From positions 310,001 to 374,000 of the forward strand of contig NZ_JAUSST010000003.1 of NCBI RefSeq assembly GCF_030812415.1: DNA of 64,000 nucleotides, read 5' to 3'. The stretch is from Paenibacillus harenae. Its GTDB lineage: Bacteria > Bacillota > Bacilli > Paenibacillales > Paenibacillaceae. A model generated the notes under the pieces. That model searched no databases, was not told the origin of the DNA, and saw only the letters and a list, made by a program, of their open reading frames with translations. Position 1 is the first letter of the stretch. Each line of letters starts with the position of its first letter. The translations under genes and the position numbers were made by a program. This document shows, one piece after another, positions 8,750-18,399 of this stretch.

Positions 8750-11575
8750 ATGTTTAAGGAACAAATGAGGTATTCGCGTCTAGCGCATCTAACCAAATTA
8801 ATAAATACAAAACTGGAATTACGTGAAGTATTGCAGCATGTGACGACGGCAATATCCGAAGAAATCGTCCAGTGTGATTCGGTAGGCATCTACTTGCCGC
8901 AGGAGGACGGGACGTTCAAAGGATACGTAGGCAAACCGCAGTCCATTAACGGATGGACGCTGGATATGCATGTCATCGATACGGATATGGACTTATTGGC
9001 CAAAGAGGTAATCGAAACAAAGAAAACCATATATATCCCGGATACATCCAAGGATAATCGGCCTGATCCCAGAGCGGTAGAAGGGTTTCAAATTAAATCA
9101 TTGCTCGTTCTCCCGATCTCGTTCGAGCAGGAATTATTCGGTCTTGTTTTTTTATTTGATTATGGCACACCGATGAATCTGACGGATTCGGAAATTCAAA
9201 CCGTCGAGGCTTATGTGACCATGGCGGCCGTGGCGATACAAAACGCAAACAATTTAACGCAAAAAGAAAATTCTATCGCCGAAAAGCAGTTGCTGCTTGA
9301 TGTGACTCGTGAATTGGCGATGTGCTCTACGCTGCATGAAAGTCTGGACCGCTGCTTTTTCTACTTGGGAAAAGTTTTAAACAACTATAATGTAGCCGTT
9401 CATTTATTAGACCCAATTACAGAAAGAAACATTAGTCCGGTGAAGTTGAGCAAGGATAGCGACTGGACGGAAGAAGACTGGATGAAGGCACATGGCAAGA
9501 TCCAGATAAACGAACGCAATGATGCTGTATTTCAAGAGGTTATAAGAACCAAAAAAGCGATTTTCATTCCGGATGTCTTCGCAGATGAGAGGCCTAACCA
9601 TGATCTTTGCCGTAATTTCGGCATAAGAGGCATGATTATGTTCCCGTTGGTCTCCATGGGCGAAGTATTGGGCGTTATACCGGTTGTCGATCTTGGCGAA
9701 GGAAAATTCAACTATTCGACAGCTACCATGAATCTTGCGCAATCCATAGTGGATGCTACGGCCTCGACGTTGTCCAACTTATTATATATGGAAAAGCAAG
9801 GAATCATTATCGAAGAGCGAACCTCGGAAATAACGGAAAAAAATAAAGAACTTCAAAAAGTTATAGCCGAGTTGCAGCAGCTTAGCCGGGAGAAAGAGCT
9901 GATTTTAAACTCGGCGGGTGAAGGGATTTTTGGTTTAGACCTTGACAGGAATATTACATTTTGCAATCCGGCCGGTGTTTCCATGCTGGGGTACGGCACG
10001 AAACGCGAATTGATCGGACAGCCGGCAAGTATTATTTTTAATGGAAAAAGTCCGGAGAACGGGGATTCTGCCTCAACCGTTGCTGATGGCAATTGGGATC
10101 AGTATGATCAGGATAATCGATTTTATCGAAAGGATAATTCGAGTTTTCCGGTTGAATATGTCATCTCCTCGATAAGGGAAAGCGACGAGATTGTAGGGGA
10201 GGTCGTCACATTCAAAGATATAACGCAAAGGAAGCAAATGGAGGCGGAAATAAAATACCATGCTTACTTTGACAGCTTAACCGATTTGCCTAACCGGGTT
10301 CTCTTGAAAGACAGACTAACGCAAGGAATAGCCCACGCACAATCGCATGGTGAAAAACTGGCAGTTCTATACCTGGATTTAGATCGGTTTAAGTTGATCA
10401 ATGATTCTTTGGGACATAGTTTCGGCGATCATTTATTGCGCCTTGTGGCCAAACGGCTCAGTCTCTGCGTTCCGAAGGGCGCGACGGTATCGCGACAAGG
10501 CGGAGATGAATTCACCATTTATTTGCCCAATATTAAATGCGAAAGCGAAGTGTTGAAGGTTGTTCACCTTGTTGTGGATTCTTTCAAAGAACCTTTCCCG
10601 CTGCTGGAGAATGAAATCTATATCAAGACGAGCATTGGCATTAGTTTGTTTCCCGATAACGGGGATACGACCGAGACTTTAATCAAAAACGCGGATACCG
10701 CGATGTACAAATCGAAAGAAATAACGGGTAACAGTTATCATTTCTTTAGCGAGGGAATGGATACAAGAACATTCGAAAGCGTTAAACTCGAGAACGCTCT
10801 ATACAGAGCATTGGATCATGAGGAACTCGTCCTCTATTATCAGCCTCAAGTCGATTATTTAACGAAACGGATAGTAGGAGTAGAGGCTTTACTGAGATGG
10901 AATCATCCGGTAAAAGGATTAATAGCTCCGGATCAATTTATTCCGATTGCCGAGGAAACAGCCTTAATCATACCTATTGGCGAATGGGTTCTGAGGGAAT
11001 CATGCAGACAGTTAAAATATTGGCAGGATCAGGGATACCCCTTGTTTAGTATCGCTGTTAATTTGTCGGCTCGTCAGTTTGAACAAAACAATTTATTCGC
11101 AATGGTAACGAATGTTTTAAGCGAAGTAGGCTTGTCCGCCGAATATTTGCATTTGGAACTTACTGAAAATTTAATTATCAAGAATAGGGAATTAACGTTA
11201 AAAACGATGAAAGAATTAAAAAGCTTGGGCATTAAAATCGCCATTGACGATTTTGGGACAGGGTATTCATCGTTGGGTTACTTGAAAAGCTTACCTATCG
11301 ATACGTTGAAAATAGACAAATCCTTTTTGCATGACGTTACAAACGATGATGATAATGCAGCCATTACAAATACCATTATTACGTTGGCTCAAAATTTGAA
11401 TCTTAGCGTCATTGCCGAAGGTGTCGAAACCAAGCAGCATGTCGAATTTTTATCGTCTCGGGAATGTTATTTGATGCAGGGCTATTACTTCAGTAGACCG
11501 ATGAAGGCAGAAGATATAACGAAGGATTTTATTATGGATAGCGACAATTCTGTATTCGAAAGGAATCGATTATGA
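8750..11575 (+). CDS. GAF-GAF-PAS-GGDEF-EAL cyclic-di-GMP signalling protein
   Basis: A 941-residue soluble sensor and turnover enzyme for cyclic di-GMP. Domain order: GAF (about 15-165), GAF (about 185-345), short coiled coil, PAS (about 378-490), GGDEF (about 505-665), EAL (about 680-925). The active GGDEF sequence is intact near residue 584, but the inhibitory I-site RxxD is replaced by PKGA. The EAL domain keeps the residues needed for hydrolysis: [48 protein letters not shown]. Both activities are therefore possible. No membrane segment is seen. ATG 8750 follows AAGGGGGGG. Its stop overlaps the start of the ThDP enzyme gene. Confidence 0.93.
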   Translation: MFKEQMRYSRLAHLTKLINTKLELREVLQHVTTAISEEIVQCDSVGIYLPQEDGTFKGYVGKPQSINGWTLDMHVIDTDMDLLAKEVIETKKTIYIPDTSKDNRPDPRAVEGFQIKSLLVLPISFEQELFGLVFLFDYGTPMNLTDSEIQTVEAYVTMAAVAIQNANNLTQKENSIAEKQLLLDVTRELAMCSTLHESLDRCFFYLGKVLNNYNVAVHLLDPITERNISPVKLSKDSDWTEEDWMKAHGKIQINERNDAVFQEVIRTKKAIFIPDVFADERPNHDLCRNFGIRGMIMFPLVSMGEVLGVIPVVDLGEGKFNYSTATMNLAQSIVDATASTLSNLLYMEKQGIIIEERTSEITEKNKELQKVIAELQQLSREKELILNSAGEGIFGLDLDRNITFCNPAGVSMLGYGTKRELIGQPASIIFNGKSPENGDSASTVADGNWDQYDQDNRFYRKDNSSFPVEYVISSIRESDEIVGEVVTFKDITQRKQMEAEIKYHAYFDSLTDLPNRVLLKDRLTQGIAHAQSHGEKLAVLYLDLDRFKLINDSLGHSFGDHLLRLVAKRLSLCVPKGATVSRQGGDEFTIYLPNIKCESEVLKVVHLVVDSFKEPFPLLENEIYIKTSIGISLFPDNGDTTETLIKNADTAMYKSKEITGNSYHFFSEGMDTRTFESVKLENALYRALDHEELVLYYQPQVDYLTKRIVGVEALLRWNHPVKGLIAPDQFIPIAEETALIIPIGEWVLRESCRQLKYWQDQGYPLFSIAVNLSARQFEQNNLFAMVTNVLSEVGLSAEYLHLELTENLIIKNRELTLKTMKELKSLGIKIAIDDFGTGYSSLGYLKSLPIDTLKIDKSFLHDVTNDDDNAAITNTIITLAQNLNLSVIAEGVETKQHVEFLSSRECYLMQGYYFSRPMKAEDITKDFIMDSDNSVFERNRL

Positions 11576-13230
11576 AAGCAGCCCGTGCAGTATTGGAATT
11601 TTTAAAAGGCAGTGGCGTTAAGCATATTTTTGGTATTCCGGCAGGCTCCGTCAACGCTTTTTACGATGCGCTTTACGAGATGCCTGAAATAGAGCCTGTT
11701 GTAACCAAGCATGAAGGTGCCGCTTCCTATATGGCAGCAGCCTATGCCAAATATTCAGGCCGGATGAGCGTAAGTATCGGCTGCAGCGGACCGGGGGGAA
11801 CAAACCTGGTTACCGGCGCGGCAAACGCGATGCGCGAGCATTTGCCCGTCTTGTTTTTGACGGGTGCCGTTCCTGTACAGACGATGGGATTGAACGCCTC
11901 CCAGGAGCTCGATATTGCCCCGGTTTTCAGTTCCGTTACAAAATATAGCGTCATTGTGAAAGAGGCAAAGAACTTGCTCCCTGAAATCATCAAAGCAAGC
12001 CAAATCGCCATATCCGGCGTGCCGGGTCCTGTTCACATCGCCATCCCGATCGATGTTCAACACGCTGAGGTCGGAAACCTTGACATACCGATTCTTCAAG
12101 AAAGAAAGCCTATGATTCCCGACTATGAAACGATACAAGCGGCAGCCATGGCGTTATTGCAGAGAAAGGATGGCTGCATTCTTGTCGGACAAGGAGTCAG
12201 AGGAGCCGTCGACTCTCTAATCGAACTGGCAGAAATGCTGAATTGGCCGATTGTTACGACTCCGCAGGCAAAAGGGTATATTCCGGAGAATCACCCGCTT
12301 CTTGTAGGCGTATTCGGGTTTGCGGGTCATGAAGCCGCATCGGCTTTAATAAACGAAGGTGCAGGTCAAGCCCTGTTGATCGTGGGTTCAAGTCTGGGTG
12401 AGACTGCTACGAATAATTACAATCAAAATCTTACCAAAGGCCGGTTCACGGTTCAGCTTGACTTTGACCAGTCGGTGTTTAATCGGAAATATGAGATCGA
12501 TATCCCCGTTTTAGGCGATATCCATTTGAGTTTATTGATGATGATCGAGGATTTAAGAATCTTGGGATTATCCAGGGAAAGCACCCGTCCTGCTTTATCG
12601 GAGAAAACATTTGAAGAGAATGAATCGCCACCTCGGGGCATCGAGGAGTACAACACGAAGAATGTCCTGCTTACGATTCAAAAACTCCTGCCATCTACCA
12701 CTCGATATACCGTTGATATTGGCGAATTCATGTCTTATGTTATCCATCATATGAATGTCCTGGATTATGATTCCTATAATATCAATGTCCATTTCGGAGC
12801 AATGGGTATCGGTATTGGATCGGCTATTGGCTCCAAATTAGCCGAACCCGAACGACCTGTCGTATGCATTACAGGCGATGGCTGTTTCTTCATGCACGGG
12901 ATGGAAATATTAACGGCCAAAGAATTGGGCTTGCCCATTTTGTTTATCGTGATGAATAATGCGCGCTTAGGAATGGTCTATCACGGACACTCGCTGCAAT
13001 TTAAGAGAACCCATCCTTCCTTTGAGCAAGAAGCAGTCAATATTGCCGAGATGGCTGCGGCAATGCGTATTCCAAGCTTTAGAGTCAATGGTTTGGATGA
13101 TATTCATCCGGATATGATTAACCAATTAATAGGCTACGACGGACCGGCTATTTTGGAAGTGGCTTTAGTAGACAACAATAATCCCCCAATGGGGGATCGC
13201 GTTAAATTTCTATCTTCTTTTGGAAAGTAA
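11572..13230 (+). CDS. Acetolactate synthase / pyruvate oxidase-like ThDP enzyme
   Basis: A 552-residue thiamine-diphosphate enzyme with the usual three-domain order: N-terminal Pyr domain with catalytic Glu in [10 protein letters not shown], central domain, and C-terminal PP domain with the Mg/ThDP motif GDGCFFMHG…NNARLGMV. The overall form matches acetolactate synthase large subunit, pyruvate oxidase and related decarboxylases; no regulatory-subunit gene is adjacent. The ATG overlaps the stop of the GGDEF-EAL gene (ATGA at 11572-11575), so translation is coupled. This is unusual for a biosynthetic AHAS and suggests a specialised catabolic or secondary-metabolic role. The exact reaction is not resolved. 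Confidence 0.85.
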   Translation: MKAARAVLEFLKGSGVKHIFGIPAGSVNAFYDALYEMPEIEPVVTKHEGAASYMAAAYAKYSGRMSVSIGCSGPGGTNLVTGAANAMREHLPVLFLTGAVPVQTMGLNASQELDIAPVFSSVTKYSVIVKEAKNLLPEIIKASQIAISGVPGPVHIAIPIDVQHAEVGNLDIPILQERKPMIPDYETIQAAAMALLQRKDGCILVGQGVRGAVDSLIELAEMLNWPIVTTPQAKGYIPENHPLLVGVFGFAGHEAASALINEGAGQALLIVGSSLGETATNNYNQNLTKGRFTVQLDFDQSVFNRKYEIDIPVLGDIHLSLLMMIEDLRILGLSRESTRPALSEKTFEENESPPRGIEEYNTKNVLLTIQKLLPSTTRYTVDIGEFMSYVIHHMNVLDYDSYNINVHFGAMGIGIGSAIGSKLAEPERPVVCITGDGCFFMHGMEILTAKELGLPILFIVMNNARLGMVYHGHSLQFKRTHPSFEQEAVNIAEMAAAMRIPSFRVNGLDDIHPDMINQLIGYDGPAILEVALVDNNNPPMGDRVKFLSSFGK

Positions 13231-13238
13231 TCGTTATC

Positions 13239-13832
13239 TTACAAATGGGAGTAGGAATGCTTGATGACACTAATTATGGCCATTATGGTTTGTCCCTTAA
13301 AGGCGTCTGGCACGGGTTCGCCCGAAGGATTAGAGAAATAGCAGCTCGCTTTGTTCTCCTCGCAGCAGTATCCCAAAGAGATGAATGCGTTTATTAATTC
13401 GATTGGCAGCTCCCCGGAACCGGTTTGTTCGGCAAAATAGTCGGTCGGGAATATGCTTACATCGATATCTCCGGTTCCGGTATGTACCGCAAACAAATCC
13501 TTGTCATGCTGGATCATCCATTGGTTTTTGGAATATAGGGAGATTCGGGCTCCTTCCAATGCAGAAAGGGCATCTAAATTAATCCCAAAAGTCTGATTAA
13601 TCATTTTGCGAATTTCCGCGCCCGTTACTTTGTTCCCGCAATGCTCCAAGTATGCTTCTATGGCTGCTCGGGGCGGGGTCGGTAAATAAGGGGTCGATTC
13701 CAAATCGAATTTGAAAACTTGGTGTATGCTATTCATAATGTCCGAGCTGCTGACCCCTTCTTCGTAAGAAACCAGAAGATTGTCCATCGCTTCTGCCTTT
13801 GTCATCAAACCATTCTGATTACCCATTGACAT
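13239..13832 (-). CDS. Protein of unknown function
   Basis: A 197-residue soluble protein on the minus strand, convergent with the ThDP enzyme gene and only 8 bases from its stop. I do not recognise the family. It has a helical N-terminal part (…KAEAMDNLLVSYEEG), a middle TFGINLDAL segment, and a C-terminal part with a Cys pair (YCCEENKASCYF) that could form an alpha/beta fold. An upstream ATG exists at 13844, but GGGGG just before ATG 13832 gives the better ribosome site. No membrane segment or signal peptide is visible. Confidence 0.7.
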   Translation of the reverse strand: MSMGNQNGLMTKAEAMDNLLVSYEEGVSSSDIMNSIHQVFKFDLESTPYLPTPPRAAIEAYLEHCGNKVTGAEIRKMINQTFGINLDALSALEGARISLYSKNQWMIQHDKDLFAVHTGTGDIDVSIFPTDYFAEQTGSGELPIELINAFISLGYCCEENKASCYFSNPSGEPVPDAFKGQTIMAIISVIKHSYSHL

Positions 13833-14088
13833 GTAAACCCCCATCTATAAAATTTTTTGAGGTTATTAATCCTTGCACTGAGGATACAAAATCATTATAC
13901 GGCAAATAAATCCAATCATAAATCACTTAATTTGATTAGATAAGATGCGGGTATCGACACAGATGGAAGTCTCCCTTATTCCATAACTATGACATGTATT
14001 GTCACTATTATGGGGCACAATGAATAGATGGTCCGTAAGTTGATGAAATGGACGACTATCTAAATTCAAGTTAAGGAGATCGATAAGG

Positions 14089-14508
14089 ATGTTGAAAGCA
14101 ATCCCGTTTATTATGCTAGATGGAAAGGCTGCTGAAGCGATTCGGTTTTATGAGGAAGCGTTAGGAGCGACTGTAGTATTTAAGCAAACGTTCGGAGAAT
14201 CGCCAGGTGGTGAAAATTTTTCCAGTGAGGAGCAAGAGCGGCTCGCTCACTCTGTTTTGCGTATCGGCGATACGCAACTTTTTACGGCCGATATTGGCTC
14301 GGATTTTCCTTACAAGGAAGGAAATCAGGTGAATATTTGCTTGACGACGGCAGATGTGAATCAGTCGAGGCAGTTTTTTCAAGCTTTGCAGCAGGGAGGT
14401 CAAGTCAACATCCCCTTAGGGGAAGTTCATTTTAGTCCCGCTTATGGTGTGGTGACAGATCATTTCGGCGTGACTTTCCAGATCTTCACGGTTAAACCGC
14501 ACAACTAA
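14089..14508 (+). CDS. VOC family protein, PhnB-like glyoxalase fold
   Basis: A 139-residue protein with the PhnB/YjdN-type N-terminus (IPFIMLDGKAAEAIRFYEEALGA) and the typical ending YGVVTDHFGVTFQI. Members form domain-swapped dimers of beta-alpha-beta-beta-beta modules; many have no known substrate. ATG 14089 follows AAGGAG by 10 bases. Monocistronic. Confidence 0.88.
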   Translation: MLKAIPFIMLDGKAAEAIRFYEEALGATVVFKQTFGESPGGENFSSEEQERLAHSVLRIGDTQLFTADIGSDFPYKEGNQVNICLTTADVNQSRQFFQALQQGGQVNIPLGEVHFSPAYGVVTDHFGVTFQIFTVKPHN

Positions 14509-14888
14509 CTCATTAAGCACGAGCAGAGACGTTCTACCCCGGCCACCCGTACTAACCCTCTTACGAACAAAGAGGTCAACCAGTAAAAATTGGCTGACCT
14601 CTAATGCGAACGGGCAGTTTTGTCTAATCAGTCAAAATCAAAGCAGCAGCATTATGATCAAAGCTTTCCTGCCAACCGAGCCTCACTTAAATGATAAGAT
14701 AATGTTTGTTTTCTTTTGCTTTCTTTTTCACGTATCTCATAAACCCTTTGATTAGTAGGACAGCAACTATTACGAATGGCCTCTGTGTTTGCGGCAACAA
14801 TGAGCCAAAAAAATAAAAACGGTCGTCAGGAATAAGCTCCTGAACGGCCGTTTTACGGCTTCTATGTGGGGTATTTCGGTAAAAATTA
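14509..14888. other. Intergenic region between convergent genes
   Basis: Holds a 12-bp stem-loop with one mismatch at 14571-14602 (AGAGGTCA…TGACCTCT), probably ending the VOC gene, and the minus-strand terminator at 14807-14851. No supported gene was seen in the rest. Confidence 0.5.
14807..14851 (-). terminator. Terminator of the ArsR/SRPBCC operon (minus strand)
   Basis: Read on the minus strand, ACGGCCGTTCAGGA (14851-14838) pairs with TCCTGACGACCGT (14831-14819), followed by TTTTATTTTTTT. It lies about 40 bases after the SRPBCC stop. Confidence 0.8.
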
Positions 14889-15395
14889 TTAAACGTTTTG
14901 TAGGTGCTCTTCGAGACGATCCCAAGTTTCGTTGATGCCTTGCTCCATGCCCATGTCCAATACCGTTTGAAGCGCTTCGGCGGAGACATATGTCGAAGTA
15001 TTAATCAATTTGGTTTTTCCTTCGAACTCTACGAACTGAATGATCACATCGGTTACAGGCATTTCCGCAGAAATATTGCCTTCACTGTCGGAGAAGTAGT
15101 CCGTGTATCCGATTTTTTCGCTGGTTACGATATCTTTGTACACGCCTTTGCCCCAGGATTCCATGCCGTAGAAATCGCCTTGATTCTTATCTTCGCACTT
15201 CATGCAGTAATGCCAGATGCCGCCCGGACGGAAATCGATGTTGCAAACAGGAACCGTCCAACCGCGCGGCCCCCACCATTGTTTCAAATGCTCGGCTTCG
15301 GAGAAAGCTTGGAATACTAGCTCGCGAGGGGCATTAAATACGCGCTCCAGGATCAATACGTTTCCTTCTACTTTGCTTACCGTTTGGTTTGTCAT
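14889..15395 (-). CDS. SRPBCC/AHSA1-family protein
   Basis: A 168-residue START-like (AHSA1) domain protein. The typical N-terminus LERVFNAPRELVFQAFSEAEHLKQWWGP and the C-terminal helix (GMEQGINETWDRLEEHL) are both present. The ArsR-type regulator gene directly upstream overlaps it by 4 bases (ATGA), an arrangement very common in Bacilli. The fold binds hydrophobic ligands; the substrate is unknown. Probably repressed by the partner regulator. Confidence 0.9.
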   Translation of the reverse strand: MTNQTVSKVEGNVLILERVFNAPRELVFQAFSEAEHLKQWWGPRGWTVPVCNIDFRPGGIWHYCMKCEDKNQGDFYGMESWGKGVYKDIVTSEKIGYTDYFSDSEGNISAEMPVTDVIIQFVEFEGKTKLINTSTYVSAEALQTVLDMGMEQGINETWDRLEEHLQNV

Positions 15396-15745
15396 TTCAT
15401 TTCCTCCTCGAATTTGGATGATTCCTTTGGTTTTTCTTGCAACTGTTTTAAATAACGCTCTAAGTTGTCGTAACGCTCATTCCAGATTTGACGGTAACGT
15501 TCAAGCCATGCATCCAACTCTTTCAAAGGCTCGATCCGAAGCTTGTAGTTCCGCCGATTTGCTTCCGCTTCGACTTCCACTAGGCCGGCTTCCAACAGGA
15601 CTCGCAAATGTTTAGAGGCTTGCGGCTGCCTTAGTTGCAGACGTTCCGCAATTTCGCCTACGGGAAGCGGCCCGTTCGCCAGCAAATCCACGATGCGCAA
15701 CCGGTTCGGTTCTGCCAGAGCGCTAAACGTTGTGCTATCCATCAT
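15392..15745 (-). CDS. ArsR-family winged-helix transcriptional regulator
   Basis: A 117-residue regulator with an N-terminal winged helix: ALAEPNRLRIVDLL, then the recognition helix LRQPQASKHLRVLLEAGLV. No metal-binding CxC motif is visible, as in the subfamily that accompanies SRPBCC proteins. ATG 15745 follows GAGGTGAT by 9 bases. The promoter at 15793-15822 contains a perfect palindrome in its spacer, so autorepression is likely. Confidence 0.92.
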   Translation of the reverse strand: MMDSTTFSALAEPNRLRIVDLLANGPLPVGEIAERLQLRQPQASKHLRVLLEAGLVEVEAEANRRNYKLRIEPLKELDAWLERYRQIWNERYDNLERYLKQLQEKPKESSKFEEEMK

Positions 15746-15792
15746 TCGGCGCCTATCACCTCGTTTCAGCGGTGCCTCTTGCTTACATTTAG

Positions 15793-15822
15793 AATATACC
15801 CTATAAGGAATATTCCTGTCAA
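15793..15822 (-). promoter_or_regulatory. Sigma-A promoter of the ArsR/SRPBCC operon
   Basis: On the minus strand TTGACA (15822-15817), an 18-bp spacer, then TATATT (15798-15793). The -35 is consensus. Confidence 0.8.
15806..15817. promoter_or_regulatory. Candidate ArsR-family operator
   Basis: Perfect 12-bp palindrome AGGAATATTCCT inside the promoter spacer and touching the -35 box. A further GGAATA half-site follows at 15823. Its position suits autorepression. Confidence 0.65.
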
Positions 15823-15897
15823 GGAATATATATATAATTTTTTTTCGAGTGTAGTCCGGACAGAATAGCGCAAATAACGGGAACCAGAGTTATGATT

Positions 15898-15951
15898 CTA
15901 ACGGGTAGCTTAGTTAAATCAGAAGGAGCAGACTGCTGCGGTATCTGCTCC
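15898..15951 (+). repeat. Hairpin-ended intergenic repeat, copy A
   Basis: A leader CTAACGGGTAGCTTAGTTAA followed by a perfect 8-bp stem-loop (GGAGCAGA at 15925-15932 with TCTGCTCC at 15944-15951). The leader resembles copy B, while the stem sequence differs. Confidence 0.5.
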
Positions 15952-16041
15952 CTATTCTCAATGAAGAATGGAGTAAGTTCAATTAACGCCCAATCAGCAG
16001 CAACATAAAGGTTATTTTTTGCGTAAGAGAATTGTAGTTGA

Positions 16042-16272
16042 AATTGGAAAGGTGGCAATCCATTATGCGGAAGCCATAATTCTGAACCAACTCTTCTTAA
16101 GTACATTCAACAAGTAACCATTCATACCGAGGACGATAAGTTGAAATGGTTAAAGATATTAGGTCTAGAAGAGAGACGCCCAGTCATTCTTATTTTTGAT
16201 ACTGAAAAAATGGTTTACCACACAAATGATCCAGAACAACTGAGGGAATTCGCGAAAACTCTGGATAAATAA
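16042..16272 (+). pseudogene. Truncated coding remnant, family not recognised
   Basis: An open stretch of 76 codons with protein-like composition (…LKYIQQVTIHTEDDKLKW, then PVILIFDTEKMVYHTNDPEQ, ending FAKTLDK). There is no good start codon or ribosome site, and a TGA stop lies just upstream in the same frame. The C-terminal end is followed by a hairpin at 16310-16342. It reads like the last part of a small alpha/beta protein whose 5' end is lost or frameshifted. Confidence 0.4.
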
Positions 16273-16280
16273 TGGTTAAA

Positions 16281-16342
16281 CTAACAGGTGCGATAGTTGA
16301 ATCAAGAACAAAGGCAATCGACCCAAATGATCGGTTGCCTTT
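16281..16342 (+). repeat. Hairpin-ended intergenic repeat, copy B (also terminator-like)
   Basis: The leader CTAACAGGTGCGATAGTTGA is similar to copy A. The stem AAAGGCAATCG (16310-16320) pairs with CGGTTGCCTTT (16332-16342) with one G-T pair. T and A runs on the two sides would let it terminate in both directions. Confidence 0.55.
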
Positions 16343-16389
16343 TCTACGCTGACGGAAGGGGTTCCCGTTTGAATAATAAAGCCAGTTGC

Positions 16390-16443
16390 CGACGGGTTAA
16401 GGTAGCTGAACTAACATGGAGCAGTTTGCTGAGGCAACTGCTC
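16390..16443 (+). repeat. Hairpin-ended intergenic repeat, copy C
   Basis: The leader CGACGGGTTAAGGTAGCTGA is a diverged version of copies A and B. It is followed by the perfect 8-bp stem GAGCAGTT (16419-16426) with AACTGCTC (16436-16443). Confidence 0.4.
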
Positions 16444-16577
16444 TCGGCAATCAGCTTAAAAAAGTTATAGGTGGTTGATTTGTTTTGGAAGCGCAGACGG
16501 CTCCTGATCCTTCAGAGCAATTGGTTGAATTGACAGTCGTTATATTGGTATTGAAACTATCTAATAAACAGGTAAAC

Positions 16578-16586
16578 TGTTATACT
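16578..16586 (+). promoter_or_regulatory. Extended -10 promoter of the ABC exporter operon
   Basis: TGTTATACT matches the extended -10 form TGnTATAAT (TG 16578-16579, -10 at 16581-16586). The -35 is weak. It lies about 59 bases before the ATG. Confidence 0.5.
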
Positions 16587-16644
16587 GGAATTTGGAAAAT
16601 GTCTTTAAAAATGGTTAGCTTCGGTAAGAGAAAAGGGGGATATC

Positions 16645-18387
16645 ATGTCTTTTGTAAATCGGTTGCAATGGTTTTTTAAAGATAGATGGAGGAGCTACGC
16701 GGTCGCCATCGGCATCATGACATTAGTTAGCTTGCTCTCCACGATACCGCCGAACCTCATTGGGAGAACGGTCGACAATATCCAGAAAGAGCAGCTTACC
16801 GAGGCCGGCTTGACGCAGACAGTGCTGCTGCTCATCGGACTTTCATTGCTTCTCTATGCGATGGTCTACATCTGGATTACGACGTTGTTTGGCAATTCGG
16901 TACTTATCGAGAAGGTGCTGCGAGGGCGGCTGCTTGCAAATTTAACGAGGATGACGCCCGCTTTTTTTCAGCGAAACAGCACGGGGCATTTAATGGCATT
17001 GGCAACAAATGATGTATTAGCGATCGGACAAACAGCGGGCTATGGCGTCATGACGCTTGTCAATACGCTGGTTGGCGCTTCTGTTGTCGTTATTATGATG
17101 GTTTCGTTCGTAAGTTTTAAATTAATGATAGCTGCCCTCATTCCGCTGCCATTGCTGGCGTTCGTTATTAGCAAGCTCGGCAAAAAAGTGAGAACACGAT
17201 TTTTGGATGCGCAAGCCTCCTTCGGAAAAATGAACGAGCATGCGCTGCAATCGATCTCCGGCATACGCGTGATCCGTTCCTACGTGCAGGAAAACGATGA
17301 CCTCGCTGCATTCGACAAGGTGACCTCTGAGGTTATGCTTAAAAACAAGAAGGTCTCCATTCTAAATGCGCTTTTTCAACCTGTTATTTCGCTGATAGTC
17401 GGCGTAAGCTATTCGATCGGCATAGGTTATGGCTCTTATCTCGTTTTTCAAGACGAAATATCGCTTGGTCAGCTTATCTCGTTCAATATTTATTTGGGTA
17501 TGCTCATATGGCCGATGATCTCCTTCGGTGAATTCATAAATGTGTTGCAGCGCGGAAGCGCCTCGGCCGATCGATTAGATGAAGTACTCACGCAAGAGCC
17601 CGATCTTAAGGATACGGATAAGCCTGTTGCGATAAAGGTGCCTACGCGCATTGAGATGAAGCAGTTAACTTTTACTTATCCAACGGCCAGCCATCCTAGT
17701 CTGGAGAACATCTCTTTGCAGCTTGAGAGAGGTCAGACGCTTGGTATCGTAGGCAAAACGGGCAGCGGGAAGAGTACGCTGCTTAAGCAGTTGCTTCGTC
17801 AATATCCGCTGGAGCATGAGCGGCTGATGATAGCTGGCGTGCCTGTGGAACAGATAACAATGGACCAGATGAGACGCTGGATTGCATATGTGCCTCAGGA
17901 GCATCAGCTGCTATCCAAATCGATCAGAGACAATATCGCGCTGGGCAAGCCCGACGCGTCGCCGGAAGAAATCAACCGCGCGGTAGAAATGGCCTCTTTC
18001 ACGGAGGATATCGCTCTAATGCCTGAGGGACTTGAAACCGTTGTCGGCGAGAATGGCGTCATGCTCTCGGGCGGGCAGAAGCAGCGTCTAGCTATAGCGC
18101 GGGCGCTGCTCATTGATTCTGAAATTTTGCTGCTGGACGATTCGTTATCGGCAGTCGATGCGCGGACAGAAAGTCGGATTCTTCATCATATCCGTTTGGA
18201 GCGCGAAGGGAAGACGACGTTTATTACGACGCATCGCCTCTCCGCAGTCAGTCATGCGGATTGGATCATCGTGCTGAGCGAAGGACGGATTATAGAAGAA
18301 GGCACGCATGATGAGCTAATGCTGTTCGAAGGCTGGTACAAAGAACAGTGGGAACGGCAGCAAATGGAAGCTAGCTTGGAAGAATGA
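16645..18387 (+). CDS. Heterodimeric ABC exporter half, BmrC/YheI-like (degenerate nucleotide site)
   Basis: A 580-residue ABC half-exporter: six transmembrane helices (about 20-310), then a nucleotide-binding domain with Walker A GKTGSGKST near 370, signature LSGGQKQR near 474, and Walker B LLLDDS near 494-499. The catalytic Glu after Walker B is replaced by Asp, exactly as in BmrC of the Bacillus subtilis BmrCD multidrug exporter. It pairs with the gene 12 bases downstream. ATG 16645 follows AAAAGGGGG. Likely exports hydrophobic drugs or peptides; the substrate is inferred from family only. Confidence 0.9.
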   Translation: MSFVNRLQWFFKDRWRSYAVAIGIMTLVSLLSTIPPNLIGRTVDNIQKEQLTEAGLTQTVLLLIGLSLLLYAMVYIWITTLFGNSVLIEKVLRGRLLANLTRMTPAFFQRNSTGHLMALATNDVLAIGQTAGYGVMTLVNTLVGASVVVIMMVSFVSFKLMIAALIPLPLLAFVISKLGKKVRTRFLDAQASFGKMNEHALQSISGIRVIRSYVQENDDLAAFDKVTSEVMLKNKKVSILNALFQPVISLIVGVSYSIGIGYGSYLVFQDEISLGQLISFNIYLGMLIWPMISFGEFINVLQRGSASADRLDEVLTQEPDLKDTDKPVAIKVPTRIEMKQLTFTYPTASHPSLENISLQLERGQTLGIVGKTGSGKSTLLKQLLRQYPLEHERLMIAGVPVEQITMDQMRRWIAYVPQEHQLLSKSIRDNIALGKPDASPEEINRAVEMASFTEDIALMPEGLETVVGENGVMLSGGQKQRLAIARALLIDSEILLLDDSLSAVDARTESRILHHIRLEREGKTTFITTHRLSAVSHADWIIVLSEGRIIEEGTHDELMLFEGWYKEQWERQQMEASLEE

Positions 18388-18399
18388 GGAGGCTGAGGC

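Larger units (their letters stand above)
15846..16644. other. Degenerate intergenic region upstream of the ABC exporter
   Basis: About 800 bases without an intact gene. It contains three copies of a hairpin-ended repeat (15898-15951, 16281-16342, 16390-16443), a coding remnant (16042-16272), and a candidate promoter (16578-16586). Confidence 0.5.

Noticed and set aside
14687..14989. 100-codon minus-strand frame overlapping the SRPBCC gene end
   Set aside because: It crosses the terminator and lies out of frame with the supported gene; no domain seen.
16485..16679. 64-codon frame overlapping the BmrC-like start, considered as a BmrB-type leader peptide
   Set aside because: It overlaps the exporter gene, starts upstream of the predicted RNA start and shows no attenuator pairing.
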